A stretch of 64,000 nucleotides of DNA from Saccharibacillus soli (GCA_002189105.1 NIOB01000002.1:620001-684000), one strand, 5' to 3'. Shown: positions 31,723-41,783, counted from the first letter of the stretch. The notes: a model not told the origin generated them from the letters alone. Program-made: numbers and translations.

Positions 31723-34170
31723 ATGTTAGGACTTGTCAAAAAAATCTTCGGGGATATGAACGAACGGGACGTCAAAAAGTTCATGCGCACCGTGGACATC
31801 ATCAATAAAATGGAACCGGATTTCGAGAAACTCACGGACGAACAGCTCAAGAACAAGACCGTCGAGTTCCGCGAGCGCCTGGCTAAAGGCGAATCGATTG
31901 ACAGCCTGCTGCCGGAAGCGTTCGCCACAACGCGCGAAGCATCCAAGCGTACGCTCGGTAAGCGCCACTATGATGTACAGCTCATTGGCGGCATTGCCCT
32001 GCATAACGGCCGAATCGCGGAAATGAAAACCGGGGAAGGTAAGACATTGGTCGGTACACTCCCCGTCTACTTGAATGCACTGGTCGGAAACGGCGTGCAC
32101 GTGGTCACGGTCAATGACTACCTGGCGCAGCGCGACAGCGAGGAAATGGCACAGGTTTATAATTTCCTCGGTCTGACGGTAGGCCTCAACCTGAGCGGCA
32201 TGGAACATGCCGAGAAACAGGCGGCTTACGCTTGCGACATCACATATGGAACGAATAACGAATACGGATTCGACTATCTGCGTGACAATATGGTGCTGTA
32301 CAAGGAACAGATGGTACAGCGTCCGCTCTACTTCTGTATTATTGACGAAGTGGACTCGATTCTGATCGACGAGGCGCGTACACCGCTGATTATCTCCGGT
32401 CAGGCGCAGAAGTCCACCGAACTGTACTTCCTGGCAGACCGCTTCGTGAAGCGCCTGCAAGCGGAAGAAGATTACACGGTAGACATCAAGGTCAAAGCGG
32501 TATCGCTGACTGACAAGGGCGCGGCTAAGGCAGAGCGCGACTTCGGCATCGACAACCTGTATGACCAAAAGCATGTCATGCTGAATCACCACATCGTTCA
32601 AGCGCTCAAAGCGAACGTCATCATGCGCCGTGACGTGGATTACGTTGTAGTCGAAGACGAAGTGGTCATCGTGGACGAATTTACGGGCCGTCTGATGGCA
32701 GGTCGTCGTTACAGCGATGGTCTCCACCAAGCGATCGAAGCGAAGGAAGGCATCACCGTCCAGAATGAGAGTATGACGCTGGCGACGATTACCTTCCAGA
32801 ACTACTTCCGGATGTATCGCAAGCTGGCCGGTATGACCGGTACGGCGAAGACGGAAGAAGAAGAGTTCAAGAAAATCTACGGTCTCGAAGTGCTGCAAGT
32901 GCCAACCAACCGGCCGAACCAACGCATCGATGCACCGGATGTCGTGTATAAGAGTGTAGCGAGCAAATTCCGTGCAGTAGTCAAGGAGATCGAAGAACGT
33001 CATGCCAAGAATCAACCGATTCTGGTGGGTACCGTCTCAATCGAGAATTCCGAGCTGCTGTCGGAGATGCTGAAGAAAAAAGGCATCCGTCACCAGGTTC
33101 TGAACGCGAAATACCATGCTGAAGAAGCGGAGATCATTTCCAGCGCCGGTCAACCGGGTGCGGTTACGATCGCAACCAACATGGCGGGACGCGGAACCGA
33201 CATTGTATTGGGTGAAGGAGTCGCTGAACTGGGCGGTCTTCACATCATCGGTACGGAACGCCACGAATCACGCCGGATCGATAACCAACTGCGCGGTCGT
33301 GCAGGCCGTCAGGGTGACCCGGGTTCGACACAGTTCTACCTGTCGCTGGGCGACGAACTGATGAAGCGCTTTGGCGCCGATAACGTGCTCAACATGATGG
33401 AACGTCTGGGCTTCGAGGAAGACCAGCCTATCGAGAGCCGGATGATTACCCGTGCGGTGGAATCGGCTCAGAAACGCGTCGAAGGCAATAACTTTGATAC
33501 GCGTAAAATCGTTCTCCAATATGACGATGTCATGAACCAACAGCGCGGCGTCATCTATAAGCAGCGCCAGGAACTGCTGGATTCGGAGAATGTGAAGTCT
33601 GTCATTCTGGACATGATTCACGCCACCATTGAACGTGTCGTTGAAGCACACACCAGTGACGAGATTCCGGAAAACTGGGAATTGGAACAAGTGGCAGATT
33701 ACATCAACGCCAAACTGCTCGAAGAGGGCGAGATCACACGCGACGAGCTGTGGGGCAAAGAGTCTTCGGAAATCACGGAGTACCTGTTTGAGAAAATTGA
33801 ACAGCGTTACAACGAACGTGAAGAGGCCCTGGGTGAAGCGATGGTGCGTGAGTTTGAGAAAGTTATCGCGCTGCGTGCGGTTGACCGGAAGTGGATGGAT
33901 CACATCGACGCGATGGATCAACTTCGTCAAGGTATCCACCTTCGCGCTTACGGCGGTACCGATCCGCTTCGTGAGTACCAGTTTGAAGGCTTCGAGATGT
34001 TCAATCAGATGATTGCCAGCATCCAGGAAGAAGTCTCGACGTACATCATGAAAGCTCGCGTGGAGTCCAACCAACAGCGTGAAGCGGTCATCGATGAGAA
34101 GAAGATCAGCACCAACAGCCCAACGCCAGAAAAGAAAGCTTCCCGCAAAGAGCGCCGTAACCAGCGTTAA
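31723..34170 (+). CDS. secA: SecA, preprotein translocase ATPase
   Basis: Motor that pushes preproteins through SecYEG. The 815-residue protein starts [19 protein letters not shown]. Walker A MKTGEGKT (101-108), IDEVDS (207-212), the preprotein cross-linking region and [13 protein letters not shown] are all present. The usual C-terminal zinc motif (CxCxSGKKYKxCC) is missing; the protein ends in a basic Lys/Arg tail ([14 protein letters not shown]). No coding remnant of the motif is seen after the stop, so this is not a simple frameshift. Genome context (hpf-secA-prfB) marks it as the housekeeping SecA. The in-frame extension upstream to 31612 covers the promoter and is rejected. Confidence 0.96.
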   Translation: MLGLVKKIFGDMNERDVKKFMRTVDIINKMEPDFEKLTDEQLKNKTVEFRERLAKGESIDSLLPEAFATTREASKRTLGKRHYDVQLIGGIALHNGRIAEMKTGEGKTLVGTLPVYLNALVGNGVHVVTVNDYLAQRDSEEMAQVYNFLGLTVGLNLSGMEHAEKQAAYACDITYGTNNEYGFDYLRDNMVLYKEQMVQRPLYFCIIDEVDSILIDEARTPLIISGQAQKSTELYFLADRFVKRLQAEEDYTVDIKVKAVSLTDKGAAKAERDFGIDNLYDQKHVMLNHHIVQALKANVIMRRDVDYVVVEDEVVIVDEFTGRLMAGRRYSDGLHQAIEAKEGITVQNESMTLATITFQNYFRMYRKLAGMTGTAKTEEEEFKKIYGLEVLQVPTNRPNQRIDAPDVVYKSVASKFRAVVKEIEERHAKNQPILVGTVSIENSELLSEMLKKKGIRHQVLNAKYHAEEAEIISSAGQPGAVTIATNMAGRGTDIVLGEGVAELGGLHIIGTERHESRRIDNQLRGRAGRQGDPGSTQFYLSLGDELMKRFGADNVLNMMERLGFEEDQPIESRMITRAVESAQKRVEGNNFDTRKIVLQYDDVMNQQRGVIYKQRQELLDSENVKSVILDMIHATIERVVEAHTSDEIPENWELEQVADYINAKLLEEGEITRDELWGKESSEITEYLFEKIEQRYNEREEALGEAMVREFEKVIALRAVDRKWMDHIDAMDQLRQGIHLRAYGGTDPLREYQFEGFEMFNQMIASIQEEVSTYIMKARVESNQQREAVIDEKKISTNSPTPEKKASRKERRNQR

Positions 34171-34277
34171 TCGGGATTCGTCGATACCTTTTCAGGTGAA
34201 GGGTAACTCTTAGTCTCAAATTGCTGCACGTCCCGGCTGCCGCTTACCGATTTAACGGTTAGACAGCGCCAGTATAC

Positions 34278-34312
34278 GGCCCGGTTTCCGAAAGTTTTTC
34301 GGAGGCCGGGCC
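34278..34312 (+). other. Strong hairpin in the secA-prfB spacer
   Basis: GGCCCGG and CCGGGCC enclose TTCCGAAA/TTTTTCGGA, giving a long stem without a T tail. The rest of the 312-nt spacer (34171-34482) holds no gene that I can support. Confidence 0.6.
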
Positions 34313-34482
34313 GAAGGGCTGTTCAGGGGTCCAAAGGGAATATGGCTATGGAATGTATTCAACAAGCTCAACGCAAACGTCATAAAGTCCGATACGATAA
34401 AACAGAGAGTTCCTCACCGTGCCTGCAAGTTAACTGCTTCAGGCCGTGAGCAGGCTCCAGACTACCAACGAGGTGAAGAGAC

Positions 34483-35599
34483 ATGATCGATCCACAAGTC
34501 AAACAGGATCTGCGTGAGATTGCGCAGAAATTAACCAACCTTAGGGGGTCTCTTTGACTTAGACCTCAAACAGGAGATGATCTCCAACTTTGAAGAGAAG
34601 ATGTCGGCACCCGATTTCTGGGACGATAATGACAAAGCGCAGGCGGTCATTGCCGAGATGAACGCAGTCAAAGGTTCTGTCGATCAATACGCCAAGCTTC
34701 AGCAGGATTACGATGATGCCGTTCTGATGGCTGAATTGGCTGACGAAGAGAACGATCAGGACATGGCTGACGAAGTAGGAAGCAGTGTAACGGAGATCGT
34801 GAACAAGCTTAACGAATTTGAACTTCAGCTGCTGCTCAGTGAGCCTTACGATAAATTGAACGCGATTCTGGAGCTGCATCCGGGTGCGGGCGGTACCGAG
34901 TCGCAGGACTGGGGCCAGATGCTGCTGCGGATGTACACCCGTTGGGCGGAGAAGCGCGGTTTCAAGGTCGAGACGCTTGACTACCTGCCAGGTGACGAAG
35001 CGGGCATCAAGAGCGTTACGCTGCTCATCAAGGGCTACAATGCGTATGGCTATCTCAAAGCGGAAAAAGGCGTCCATCGTCTGGTTCGCATCTCGCCGTT
35101 CGACTCGTCGGGCAGACGCCATACCTCCTTCGTCTCCTGCGACGTGGTACCGGAGATCGACGATACGATCGACATCGAGATCCGTACGGAAGATCTCAAG
35201 ATCGATACGTACCGTGCGAGCGGCGCAGGCGGCCAGCACATTAATACCACCGACTCGGCGGTGCGGATCACGCACATTCCGACAGGCGTGGTTGTAACCT
35301 GTCAGAACGAACGCTCCCAGATCAAGAACCGGGAACGTGCGATGACCATGCTGCGTTCCAAGCTCTACGAGCGCAGAATCGAAGAACAGAAGCAGGAGCT
35401 GGCGGAAATTCGCGGCGAACAATCGGAGATCGGCTGGGGCAGCCAAATCCGTTCGTACGTGTTCCATCCGTACAGCATGGTCAAAGACCACCGTACAACG
35501 CATGAGACCGGCAACATTGGTGCAGTGATGGACGGCGAGCTGGATGGCTTTATTGATGCGTACCTGCGCAGCCAGCTCAAGACCGAGACGGCGGAATAA
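34483..35599 (+). CDS. prfB: Peptide chain release factor 2 with programmed +1 frameshift
   Basis: Recognises UAA and UGA and releases the finished chain. The gene is in two frames: 24 codons from the ATG at 34483 to an in-frame TGA at 34555-34557, then frame +1 from 34556. The slip site is CTT TGA C, preceded by the SD-like AGGGGG, which is the standard autoregulated prfB signal: low RF2 lets ribosomes shift. Total length is 371 residues. GGQ is at 249-251 ([15 protein letters not shown]) and the stop-codon tripeptide SPF in [12 protein letters not shown]. The TGA is therefore not a defect. It follows secA, as in B. subtilis. Confidence 0.96.
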
Positions 35600-35608
35600 G
35601 ACGACAGC

Positions 35609-36484
35609 ATGCAGACAAGCCGAAGAAAACCTGTGATTCCTGTGGACGGCCTCGGGCGCAATGTGCTCGATGTCGTCCTCATTGCTGTCGGGTCCTTTAT
35701 TACCGCCCTCGCATTTAACCTGTTTCTCCTTCCCAATCAGATCGCTTCTGGCGGCGTATCCGGACTGTCAATCATTATCCATGAATGGTTTGGCCTGGAG
35801 CCTGCTTTTACCCAGTGGTTATTCAATATTCCGCTGTTCCTTGCTAGTGTTGTACTGCTGGGGCGTCAGTATGGCGTTCGGACTCTGATAGGAACCGTGT
35901 GCCTGCCGCTTCTGATCTATGTGACGCGGGATTGGCCCATTCCAACGGCGAATCCGCTGCTGGCCTCCCTGTACGGAGGGATTGGCGTCGGGTTGGGATT
36001 GGGCCTTGTCTTCCGTGGTCGGGGCTCAACTGGAGGTTTGTCCATTGTCGCGCAGCTGCTCCAGAAATATACCGGGCTGAGTCTATCGCTGTGCGTGATG
36101 ATGACCGATGGTACAGTTATCGCACTGGCGGGCTTTACCCTGTCGTTGGAGAACGCGCTGTATGCACTGATCGGACTGTATGTAACAGGCAAAGTCATTG
36201 ACGCCGTAGAAATGGGTACGAGCTATACCAAAGTCGCCTACATCATTACGGATAAAAGACAGGAAATGACCGAAGTAATCCTGAAGGATCTGGATCGCGG
36301 GCTAACGGAGCTGACGGGTAAAGGCGGTTACACCGGAGAATCGCGTCCTGTTCTGATGGTTGTGATCGGTCAGAGCGAGACCAGCCGATTGAAAACCTTG
36401 GTGCGTTCCGTCGATCCTGAAGCTTTTGTTGTCATCAGCAACGCGCAGGAAGTGCTGGGCAAAGGATTCAAGATTCAGATGTAA
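35609..36484 (+). CDS. YitT/YvjA-family membrane protein
   Basis: Integral membrane protein of 291 residues with about five hydrophobic segments (about 20-40, 48-68, 75-100, 117-135, 160-190). It ends in a soluble DUF2179 domain (about 205-285, TSYTKVAYIITDKRQEM and VVISNAQEVLGKGF). The N-terminal GSFITALAFNLFLLPNQIASGGVSG is the YitT signature. Molecular function is not known for the family. It begins 9 nt after prfB and is probably co-transcribed; B. subtilis has a relative (yvjA) in the same region. No clear ribosome site precedes the ATG, which may reflect coupling to prfB. Confidence 0.85.
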   Translation: MQTSRRKPVIPVDGLGRNVLDVVLIAVGSFITALAFNLFLLPNQIASGGVSGLSIIIHEWFGLEPAFTQWLFNIPLFLASVVLLGRQYGVRTLIGTVCLPLLIYVTRDWPIPTANPLLASLYGGIGVGLGLGLVFRGRGSTGGLSIVAQLLQKYTGLSLSLCVMMTDGTVIALAGFTLSLENALYALIGLYVTGKVIDAVEMGTSYTKVAYIITDKRQEMTEVILKDLDRGLTELTGKGGYTGESRPVLMVVIGQSETSRLKTLVRSVDPEAFVVISNAQEVLGKGFKIQM

Positions 36485-36525
36485 CTTCTGTTTGGGTTTG
36501 AAAAAGATCAATGTTATGCATAAAA

Positions 36526-36561
36526 AGCGACTTTTGGCGATCTGCCAGAAGTCGCTTTTTT
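36526..36561 (+). terminator. Terminator after the YitT-type gene
   Basis: AGCGACTTTTGGC pairs with GCCAGAAGTCGCT around GATCT, followed by T6. Confidence 0.9.
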
Positions 36562-36677
36562 CATGGTTTCTATGTTTGGATACAGTGATTTTCTATTCCC
36601 TGTCTTATCAGTAATGACTCGAATTTGTCTTCTCCAAGTCCCCTACTCCCACAGAATATGAACTTTTCCGTGAAAGG

Positions 36678-36719
36678 TTGTATTTATATGACGCCGAACG
36701 TATAATAATACATATTATT
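36678..36719 (+). promoter_or_regulatory. arg operon promoter with overlapping AT-rich operator
   Basis: TTGTAT (36678-36683), 17 bp, TATAAT (36701-36706). The inverted repeat AATAATA-CA-TATTATT (36704-36719) covers the -10 and the start site. An AT-rich palindrome here fits an ArgR/AhrC box, which is inferred from position and composition. Confidence 0.6.
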
Positions 36720-36773
36720 TTGATTCTATGCACGGATTCATTCGGAAATCGGGACGAACGGAGGTTAAGAAGA

Positions 36774-37826
36774 ATGAGTAATCAGAGCATCAAAGCAGCA
36801 ATTGTTGGAGCGACCGGATATGGCGGGGCAGAGCTGATTCGCCTGCTGCAAGCACACCCTTACGCCGAAGTGAGCTGTGTGCTGTCATCGTCGAACAGCG
36901 GCACGCCGCTGAGTACAAGTTTTCCTCATCTGACGAATATCATGGAGTTGGATCTGCAAGCCATTGAACCGGCTGCAATCAAGGCTCAAGCGGACGTTGT
37001 ATTTCTGGCTACCCCAGCAGGCGTAAGCGCGGAGCTGACACCCAAGCTGCTGGAGCAAGGGCTGAAAGTGATCGACTTATCCGGCGATCTTCGTTTGAAG
37101 GACGGAGCCGTCTACGAAAAGTGGTACAAGCGCACACCGGCATCCGATGAGGTACTTCAGCAGGCCGTATACGGCTTGAGCGAAGTGTATGAGGAAGCAG
37201 TGGCAGGGCAGACGGTCATCTCCAATCCAGGATGCTTCCCAACAGCAACCCTGCTGGGGCTGATTCCGGCGGTTAAAGAAGGCTGGATCGATCCCAAGAC
37301 GCTCATCATCGATGCCAAGACGGGCGTGTCCGGTGCAGGACGGGGTACGGGCCTTGGCACGCATTACAGCGAGATCAATGAAAGCGTCAAAGCATACAAG
37401 GTCAACGCCCACCAGCATATTCCGGAGATTGAGCAGGTACTGGGTGAAGTGGCAAGGCAGGAAGTGGTCGTCACCTTTACTACACACCTGATCCCGATGA
37501 CCCGTGGTATTCTCAGTACGATGTATGCCTCGGTAAATGGATCGAAAAGCACGCAGGACTTTATCGATTTGTACCGAAGCTTCTATAAAGGAAGACCGTT
37601 TGTGCGTGTGCGCGATAACGGTGTTCTTCCAGCAACCAAAGAAGTCTCGGGATCGAACTACTGTGACCTTGGATTTGCCGTGGATGAGCGCACCGGACGG
37701 GTGACGATCGTATCGGCAATCGACAATATGGTCAAAGGTGCGGCAGGACAGGCGATTCAGAACTTGAATATCATGATGGGCTGGGACGAGGCAACGGGCC
37801 TGAATTTTGTTCCCATGTACCCTTGA
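36774..37826 (+). CDS. argC: ArgC, N-acetyl-gamma-glutamyl-phosphate reductase
   Basis: NADPH-dependent reduction of N-acetylglutamyl phosphate to the semialdehyde, third step of arginine synthesis. Rossmann signature IVGATGYGGAELIRLL near the N-terminus and the active-site cysteine in VISNPGCFPTATLLGL. The C-terminal half contains VNAHQHIPEIEQ and THLIPMTRGIL with family His residues. 350 residues, normal length. The ATG at 36774 follows GGAGGTTAAG; an upstream in-frame start at 36678 falls inside the promoter. First gene of the operon. Confidence 0.96.
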   Translation: MSNQSIKAAIVGATGYGGAELIRLLQAHPYAEVSCVLSSSNSGTPLSTSFPHLTNIMELDLQAIEPAAIKAQADVVFLATPAGVSAELTPKLLEQGLKVIDLSGDLRLKDGAVYEKWYKRTPASDEVLQQAVYGLSEVYEEAVAGQTVISNPGCFPTATLLGLIPAVKEGWIDPKTLIIDAKTGVSGAGRGTGLGTHYSEINESVKAYKVNAHQHIPEIEQVLGEVARQEVVVTFTTHLIPMTRGILSTMYASVNGSKSTQDFIDLYRSFYKGRPFVRVRDNGVLPATKEVSGSNYCDLGFAVDERTGRVTIVSAIDNMVKGAAGQAIQNLNIMMGWDEATGLNFVPMYP

Positions 37827-37865
37827 TCGACTCATTGATTATATAGCGAAAGGCGGAAGTCTCTC

Positions 37866-39095
37866 ATGGCAGTTCCTTCTTATACCGTCGTCGAAGGCGG
37901 TTCGATCATCACCCCACGCGGATTCCGGGCAGCGGGTCTGCATTGTGGTTTGAAAAAAACAGAGCGGAACGACATCGGAGCGATTGTCTGCGAAGTTCCG
38001 GCGGCAGCGGCAGCTGTGTATACGACGAATATTTTTCAGGCAGCTCCGCTTCAGACCACACGTGAGAGCCTCGTCAATGGCGTACTGCGTGCGGTGATCG
38101 TCAATAGCGGCAACGCCAATGCCTGCACAGGCAAGCAGGGCGACGCCGATGCTTATGAGATGCGTGCGCTGGCAGCAAGCAGCTTTGGTGTGGATGAGCA
38201 GGACGTGGCGGTCGCTTCTACCGGGGTGATCGGCGAGAATCTCAAGATGGACTGCGTGCGGGACGGGATCTCGCGGCTGGCCGACGTGCTGACGAACGAA
38301 GCGGACGGCGGCGAACAGTTCAGCCAAGCGATTCTAACGACGGATCTGGTCAAAAAAGAGCTGTGCGTCTCCGTCTCAATCGACGGTGTACCCGTGACCA
38401 TCGCAGGAGCTGCCAAAGGTTCGGGCATGATTCATCCCAATATGGCGACCATGCTGGCTTTTGTGACGACGGATGCGAAGATCGGCAGCGAAGCGCTGCA
38501 CACCCTGCTCAAGCGGACAACCGACAATACGTTCAACATGATTACCGTGGATGGCGATACCAGTACCAACGATATGCTCGTGGCTATGGCAAGCGGGCTG
38601 TCTGAGCAGAAAAAGGAACTGAATGAGAGCCATCCGGACTGGGCGGCTTTTGCGGAAGCTTTTGCGGCGGTCTGTGAGCATCTGGCGAAGGCGATCTCCC
38701 GAGACGGCGAAGGGGCAACCAAGCTGGTTGAGGTAGTCGTGAGCGGTGCAGAGAGCGCCGAATCCGCACGGGCCATTGCGAAGACGGTCATTGGATCAAG
38801 TCTGGTCAAGACGGCTGTATACGGCGCAGATGCGAACTGGGGACGGATTATCGCGGCGGTGGGACGCGCGGGTGTACCCGTCAACCCGCATACGGTAGAC
38901 ATCAAGCTTGGGGACATCGTGGTTCTGACCGCTTCCCAGCCCGTTCCATTCGATGAAGAAGTGGCGCTGGAGTATCTCAAGGGCGACACCGTCTCGATCT
39001 TCGTGGAGCTGCATATGGGCGATCAACAGGCAACCGCCTGGGGCTGCGATCTGACATATGACTACGTGCGGATTAACGCCGCGTACCGAACCTAG
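37866..39095 (+). CDS. argJ: ArgJ, bifunctional ornithine acetyltransferase / acetylglutamate synthase
   Basis: Transfers acetyl from N-acetylornithine to glutamate, recycling the acetyl group. The 409-residue precursor carries the self-cleavage site in KGSGMIHPNMATMLAFVT (cleaved before the Thr, which becomes the nucleophile). SGNANACTGKQGDADA and GDTSTNDMLVAMASG are conserved segments. Whether it also makes acetylglutamate from acetyl-CoA cannot be told from sequence, but no separate argA is in the operon. It starts 39 nt after argC. Confidence 0.95.
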   Translation: MAVPSYTVVEGGSIITPRGFRAAGLHCGLKKTERNDIGAIVCEVPAAAAAVYTTNIFQAAPLQTTRESLVNGVLRAVIVNSGNANACTGKQGDADAYEMRALAASSFGVDEQDVAVASTGVIGENLKMDCVRDGISRLADVLTNEADGGEQFSQAILTTDLVKKELCVSVSIDGVPVTIAGAAKGSGMIHPNMATMLAFVTTDAKIGSEALHTLLKRTTDNTFNMITVDGDTSTNDMLVAMASGLSEQKKELNESHPDWAAFAEAFAAVCEHLAKAISRDGEGATKLVEVVVSGAESAESARAIAKTVIGSSLVKTAVYGADANWGRIIAAVGRAGVPVNPHTVDIKLGDIVVLTASQPVPFDEEVALEYLKGDTVSIFVELHMGDQQATAWGCDLTYDYVRINAAYRT

Positions 39096-39118
39096 AGGGC
39101 GAAGGAGGACAAGCAGGC

Positions 39119-39970
39119 ATGACAAGGCAGCCTTATCTCTATAAAAGCAGCGAGAATGGAATGGCCTCCCCGGATGCTTCCGCTTCATCCGCTTCGTTCG
39201 TGATGAAATGCGGCGGCAGCACCCTGGCGGCGCTGCCGGAAGCCTTCTTCGCCGATCTGGCGGAGCTTCAGGCAGGCGGTGTCAAGCCGGTCATCGTACA
39301 CGGAGGAGGCCCGGCAATCTCCGACAATCTGGAGAAACTCGGGATCCAGACCGAGTTCGTAAACGGACTGCGGCGCACGACGGAAGAGGTGCTGGACGTC
39401 GTGGAGATGGTTCTGGCCGGGACGATCAACAAATTGATCGTGCGGCGCATTCAATCCGCCGGTGGACGGGCGCTCGGGCTGTCCGGCTCGGACGGCTCGC
39501 TCATCCAGGCCGAACCGGTAGCGAACGCGGCGGAGGTCGGCCTTGTCGGAGATGTCGTCCGCGTGGAAGCGGACATCGTCGCCGGCATCCTCGGCATGGG
39601 CTACATGCCTGTGATTGCTCCGCTTGGCGTGGATGCCAGCGGTCAGCGGTATAATATCAACGCCGACACAGCAGCCGGTGCAGTGGCTTCGTTCATCGGC
39701 GCACAGCGAATGATCGTCGTCACGGATGTCCCCGGCATCCTCAAGACCATCGACGGCGTGAAGACCGCGCTGCCTTCCGTCACCTTCTCCGATATTGAAG
39801 AGATGATCGAGAGCGGCGAGATCTACGGCGGCATGATCCCCAAAGTCAGAGCCGCCATGAAATGTATTCATGGCAACGTCCAGGAAGTCGTCATCGTAGA
39901 CGGCAGCGAAGAACGCGTCCTGAGCCGCCTCTTGTCCGGCGAACAGATCGGAACGGTCATTCGACGATAA
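39119..39970 (+). CDS. argB: ArgB, N-acetylglutamate kinase
   Basis: Phosphorylates N-acetylglutamate, the second step. Amino acid kinase fold: VMKCGGSTL for ATP, IVHGGGPAISDNLEKLGI for substrate, GIAPLGVDASGQ-like VIAPLGVDASGQRYNINADTAA and TDVPGIL. Length 283 includes an N-terminal extension of about 26 Ser/Ala-rich residues before the usual start of the fold. An ATG or GTG nearer the fold lacks a good ribosome site, whereas the ATG at 39119 follows AAGGAGG by 10 nt, so the extension is probably real. The third position is strongly GC. Confidence 0.94.
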   Translation: MTRQPYLYKSSENGMASPDASASSASFVMKCGGSTLAALPEAFFADLAELQAGGVKPVIVHGGGPAISDNLEKLGIQTEFVNGLRRTTEEVLDVVEMVLAGTINKLIVRRIQSAGGRALGLSGSDGSLIQAEPVANAAEVGLVGDVVRVEADIVAGILGMGYMPVIAPLGVDASGQRYNINADTAAGAVASFIGAQRMIVVTDVPGILKTIDGVKTALPSVTFSDIEEMIESGEIYGGMIPKVRAAMKCIHGNVQEVVIVDGSEERVLSRLLSGEQIGTVIRR

Positions 39971-40477
39971 AGTTCTTACAAATCGAACTTTATCTAGTAC
40001 CTTGTCAACACTAAAGGTAGGAATACGTCCCAATGAATCGCACTAGAAGCGTGTGCGTTTCATTGAAACGTAAACCTCTGATTAAGAGTTGAAAGGTACT
40101 AGACCGTTCGATCCGAGCCGCTTGCATAGAAGCCGGAGCTTGGGTGATATAAACAGCAAGGATTTTAGAGCAGGGGCTTTAAAGCAAGGGCGAAACGAAG
40201 TTTGCAGAGAGTCGATAAGCTCTGACTTTGAAGAAAATGCTAAGGTCGTTAGGCGTTGGTTGGTTTTTGCATGAGAGAGAGTCGATACATAGAATCGATT
40301 CTGTGGTTTTCCGTATTAAAATGTTTTGACCGATCACGACGTGCAAACGTACCAAGCGGAGGGAGAACTCCAGTGGAGGAGTCGAAGACTTTCGAAGAAA
40401 GTCACATCGGAAGCATACGCTGACGCACTTCTCCCGGAGCCTTCATGCCGCCAACCCAGGAAGGAGCGTGCAAAATC
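39971..40477 (+). other. Long structured spacer between argB and argD
   Basis: No supported gene in 507 nt. Symmetry is dense: GATAAAGTTC/GAACTTTATC (39966-39975 and 39985-39994, overlapping the argB stop); CTAGTACCTT at 39994-40003 against AAGGTACTAG at about 40093-40102; inside that pair CAATGAATCGCAC against GTGTGCGTTTCATTG (about 40032-40067); GACTTTC-GAA-GAAAGTC at 40387-40403. The outer and inner repeats nest like a small mobile element or structured RNA. Confidence 0.5.
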
Positions 40478-41680
40478 ATGACCCAAGAAAGCGCATTGTT
40501 TCAAACTTACGCCAGATACCCTCTGTCCTTCGTCAAAGGTGAAGGAAGCCTGCTGTGGGACGACAAAGGCAACCAGTACCTCGACTTCATGAGCGGTCTG
40601 GCTGTGACCAACCTTGGCCACGCGCCCAAGAAGATCGCCGACAAGCTCAAGGCGCAGATCGATACGCTGTGGCATACCTCAAACCTGTTTATCGTACCCA
40701 AGCAGGAGGAAGCCGCCCAGAAACTGGCCGAAGTTGCACAGGCCGACGCCGTATTCTTCTGCAACAGCGGCGCCGAGTCCAACGAAGCCGCAATCAAGCT
40801 GGCTCGCCGCTATTTCCAGAAGGTCAAAGGCGAAGAACGCTACGAGATCATCACCCTCGGCAAATCGTTCCATGGACGTACGCTGGCGACGCTGACGGCA
40901 ACCGGACAGGACAAAGTCAAAGAAGGCTTCCTGCCGCTGCCAGCCGGATTCGTGACCGTGCCTCCACATGACATTCAAGCGATCGAAGACGCAATCAATG
41001 AGCATACAGCAGCCGTGATGATTGAAATGGTGCAAGCGGAAGGCGGCGTGTATCCACTGGATGAGACGTACGCCAAGCAGATCGAGCAGCTCTGCCGCGA
41101 CAAAGGCATCCTGCTGATCGTCGATGAAGTGCAGACGGGGATGGGGCGTGCAGGCGCCTGGTTCGCGCATCATCGCTACGGCATCAAGCCGGATATTTTC
41201 ACCGTTGCCAAAGGCGTCGCTTCCGGCTTCCCGGCCGGCGCCATGCTGGGTCGTGCTTATTTGAAAGAAGCCTTCACCGCAGGCAGCCATGCGTCCACGT
41301 TCGGCGGTACGCCGCTGGCGTCGTCTGCGATCATTGCGACAATCGAGACGATGCAGGAGGACAATCTGCCGCAGAGAGCCGCCGAGATGGGTGAGCTGCT
41401 GATGGACAAGCTGCGCGATCGACTGAACGGGAATCCTTTTGTGAAAAGCGTACGTGGACTAGGCCTGTTAATTGGCATCGAATGTGCCGAACCCATTGGC
41501 GAATTGGTGCTGGAAGGACAGAAGCGCGGGCTGCTGTTTGTACCGGCGGGGCCGAACGTTATCCGTCTGCTGCCGAATCTGTATGTGACCGAAGAAGAGA
41601 TCGACCAAGCTGTTTCGATCGTCGCTTCGTTGATTGAAGAGAAAGTGCCGACGCCTGATGCCACCCATGCCCAAGCATAA
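40478..41680 (+). CDS. argD: ArgD, acetylornithine aminotransferase
   Basis: PLP enzyme converting N-acetylglutamate semialdehyde to N-acetylornithine; family members can also act in lysine synthesis. Class III fold: CNSGAESNEAAIKLAR (phosphate loop), LLIVDEVQTGMGRAG (Asp to the pyridine nitrogen) and TVAKGVASGFPAGAM with lysine K245. 400 residues. The ATG at 40478 follows AAGGAGCG; the earlier in-frame ATG at 40445 precedes that site. The long structured spacer upstream suggests separate control from argCJB. Confidence 0.95.
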   Translation: MTQESALFQTYARYPLSFVKGEGSLLWDDKGNQYLDFMSGLAVTNLGHAPKKIADKLKAQIDTLWHTSNLFIVPKQEEAAQKLAEVAQADAVFFCNSGAESNEAAIKLARRYFQKVKGEERYEIITLGKSFHGRTLATLTATGQDKVKEGFLPLPAGFVTVPPHDIQAIEDAINEHTAAVMIEMVQAEGGVYPLDETYAKQIEQLCRDKGILLIVDEVQTGMGRAGAWFAHHRYGIKPDIFTVAKGVASGFPAGAMLGRAYLKEAFTAGSHASTFGGTPLASSAIIATIETMQEDNLPQRAAEMGELLMDKLRDRLNGNPFVKSVRGLGLLIGIECAEPIGELVLEGQKRGLLFVPAGPNVIRLLPNLYVTEEEIDQAVSIVASLIEEKVPTPDATHAQA

Positions 41681-41695
41681 AATCCATTCGCTTCG

Positions 41696-41749
41696 GAGCG
41701 TTTTGGGAATGCGGCCGTTAGGGTCGTTCACCAAACGCTCTCTCTTTTT
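41696..41749 (+). terminator. Terminator-like hairpin between argD and argF
   Basis: GAGCGTTTTGG (41696-41706) pairs with CCAAACGCTC (41731-41740), then TCTCTTTTT. A small CGCT-TCGG-AGCG hairpin overlaps its left arm and could be an alternative fold. Confidence 0.55.
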
Positions 41750-41783
41750 GCGGCAAATCCAACAAACCGGGAGGACGACTTAC

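Noticed and set aside
34483-34557. prfB as a broken gene because of an early in-frame TGA
   Set aside because: The slip sequence and SD-like AGGGGG are the normal programmed frameshift of RF2.
36562-36773. T-box leader before argC
   Set aside because: No T-box core sequence and the leader is too short; a promoter with an operator explains the region better.
40089-40274. 61-codon frame in the argB-argD spacer
   Set aside because: No ribosome site, no family resemblance, and the region is dominated by inverted repeats.
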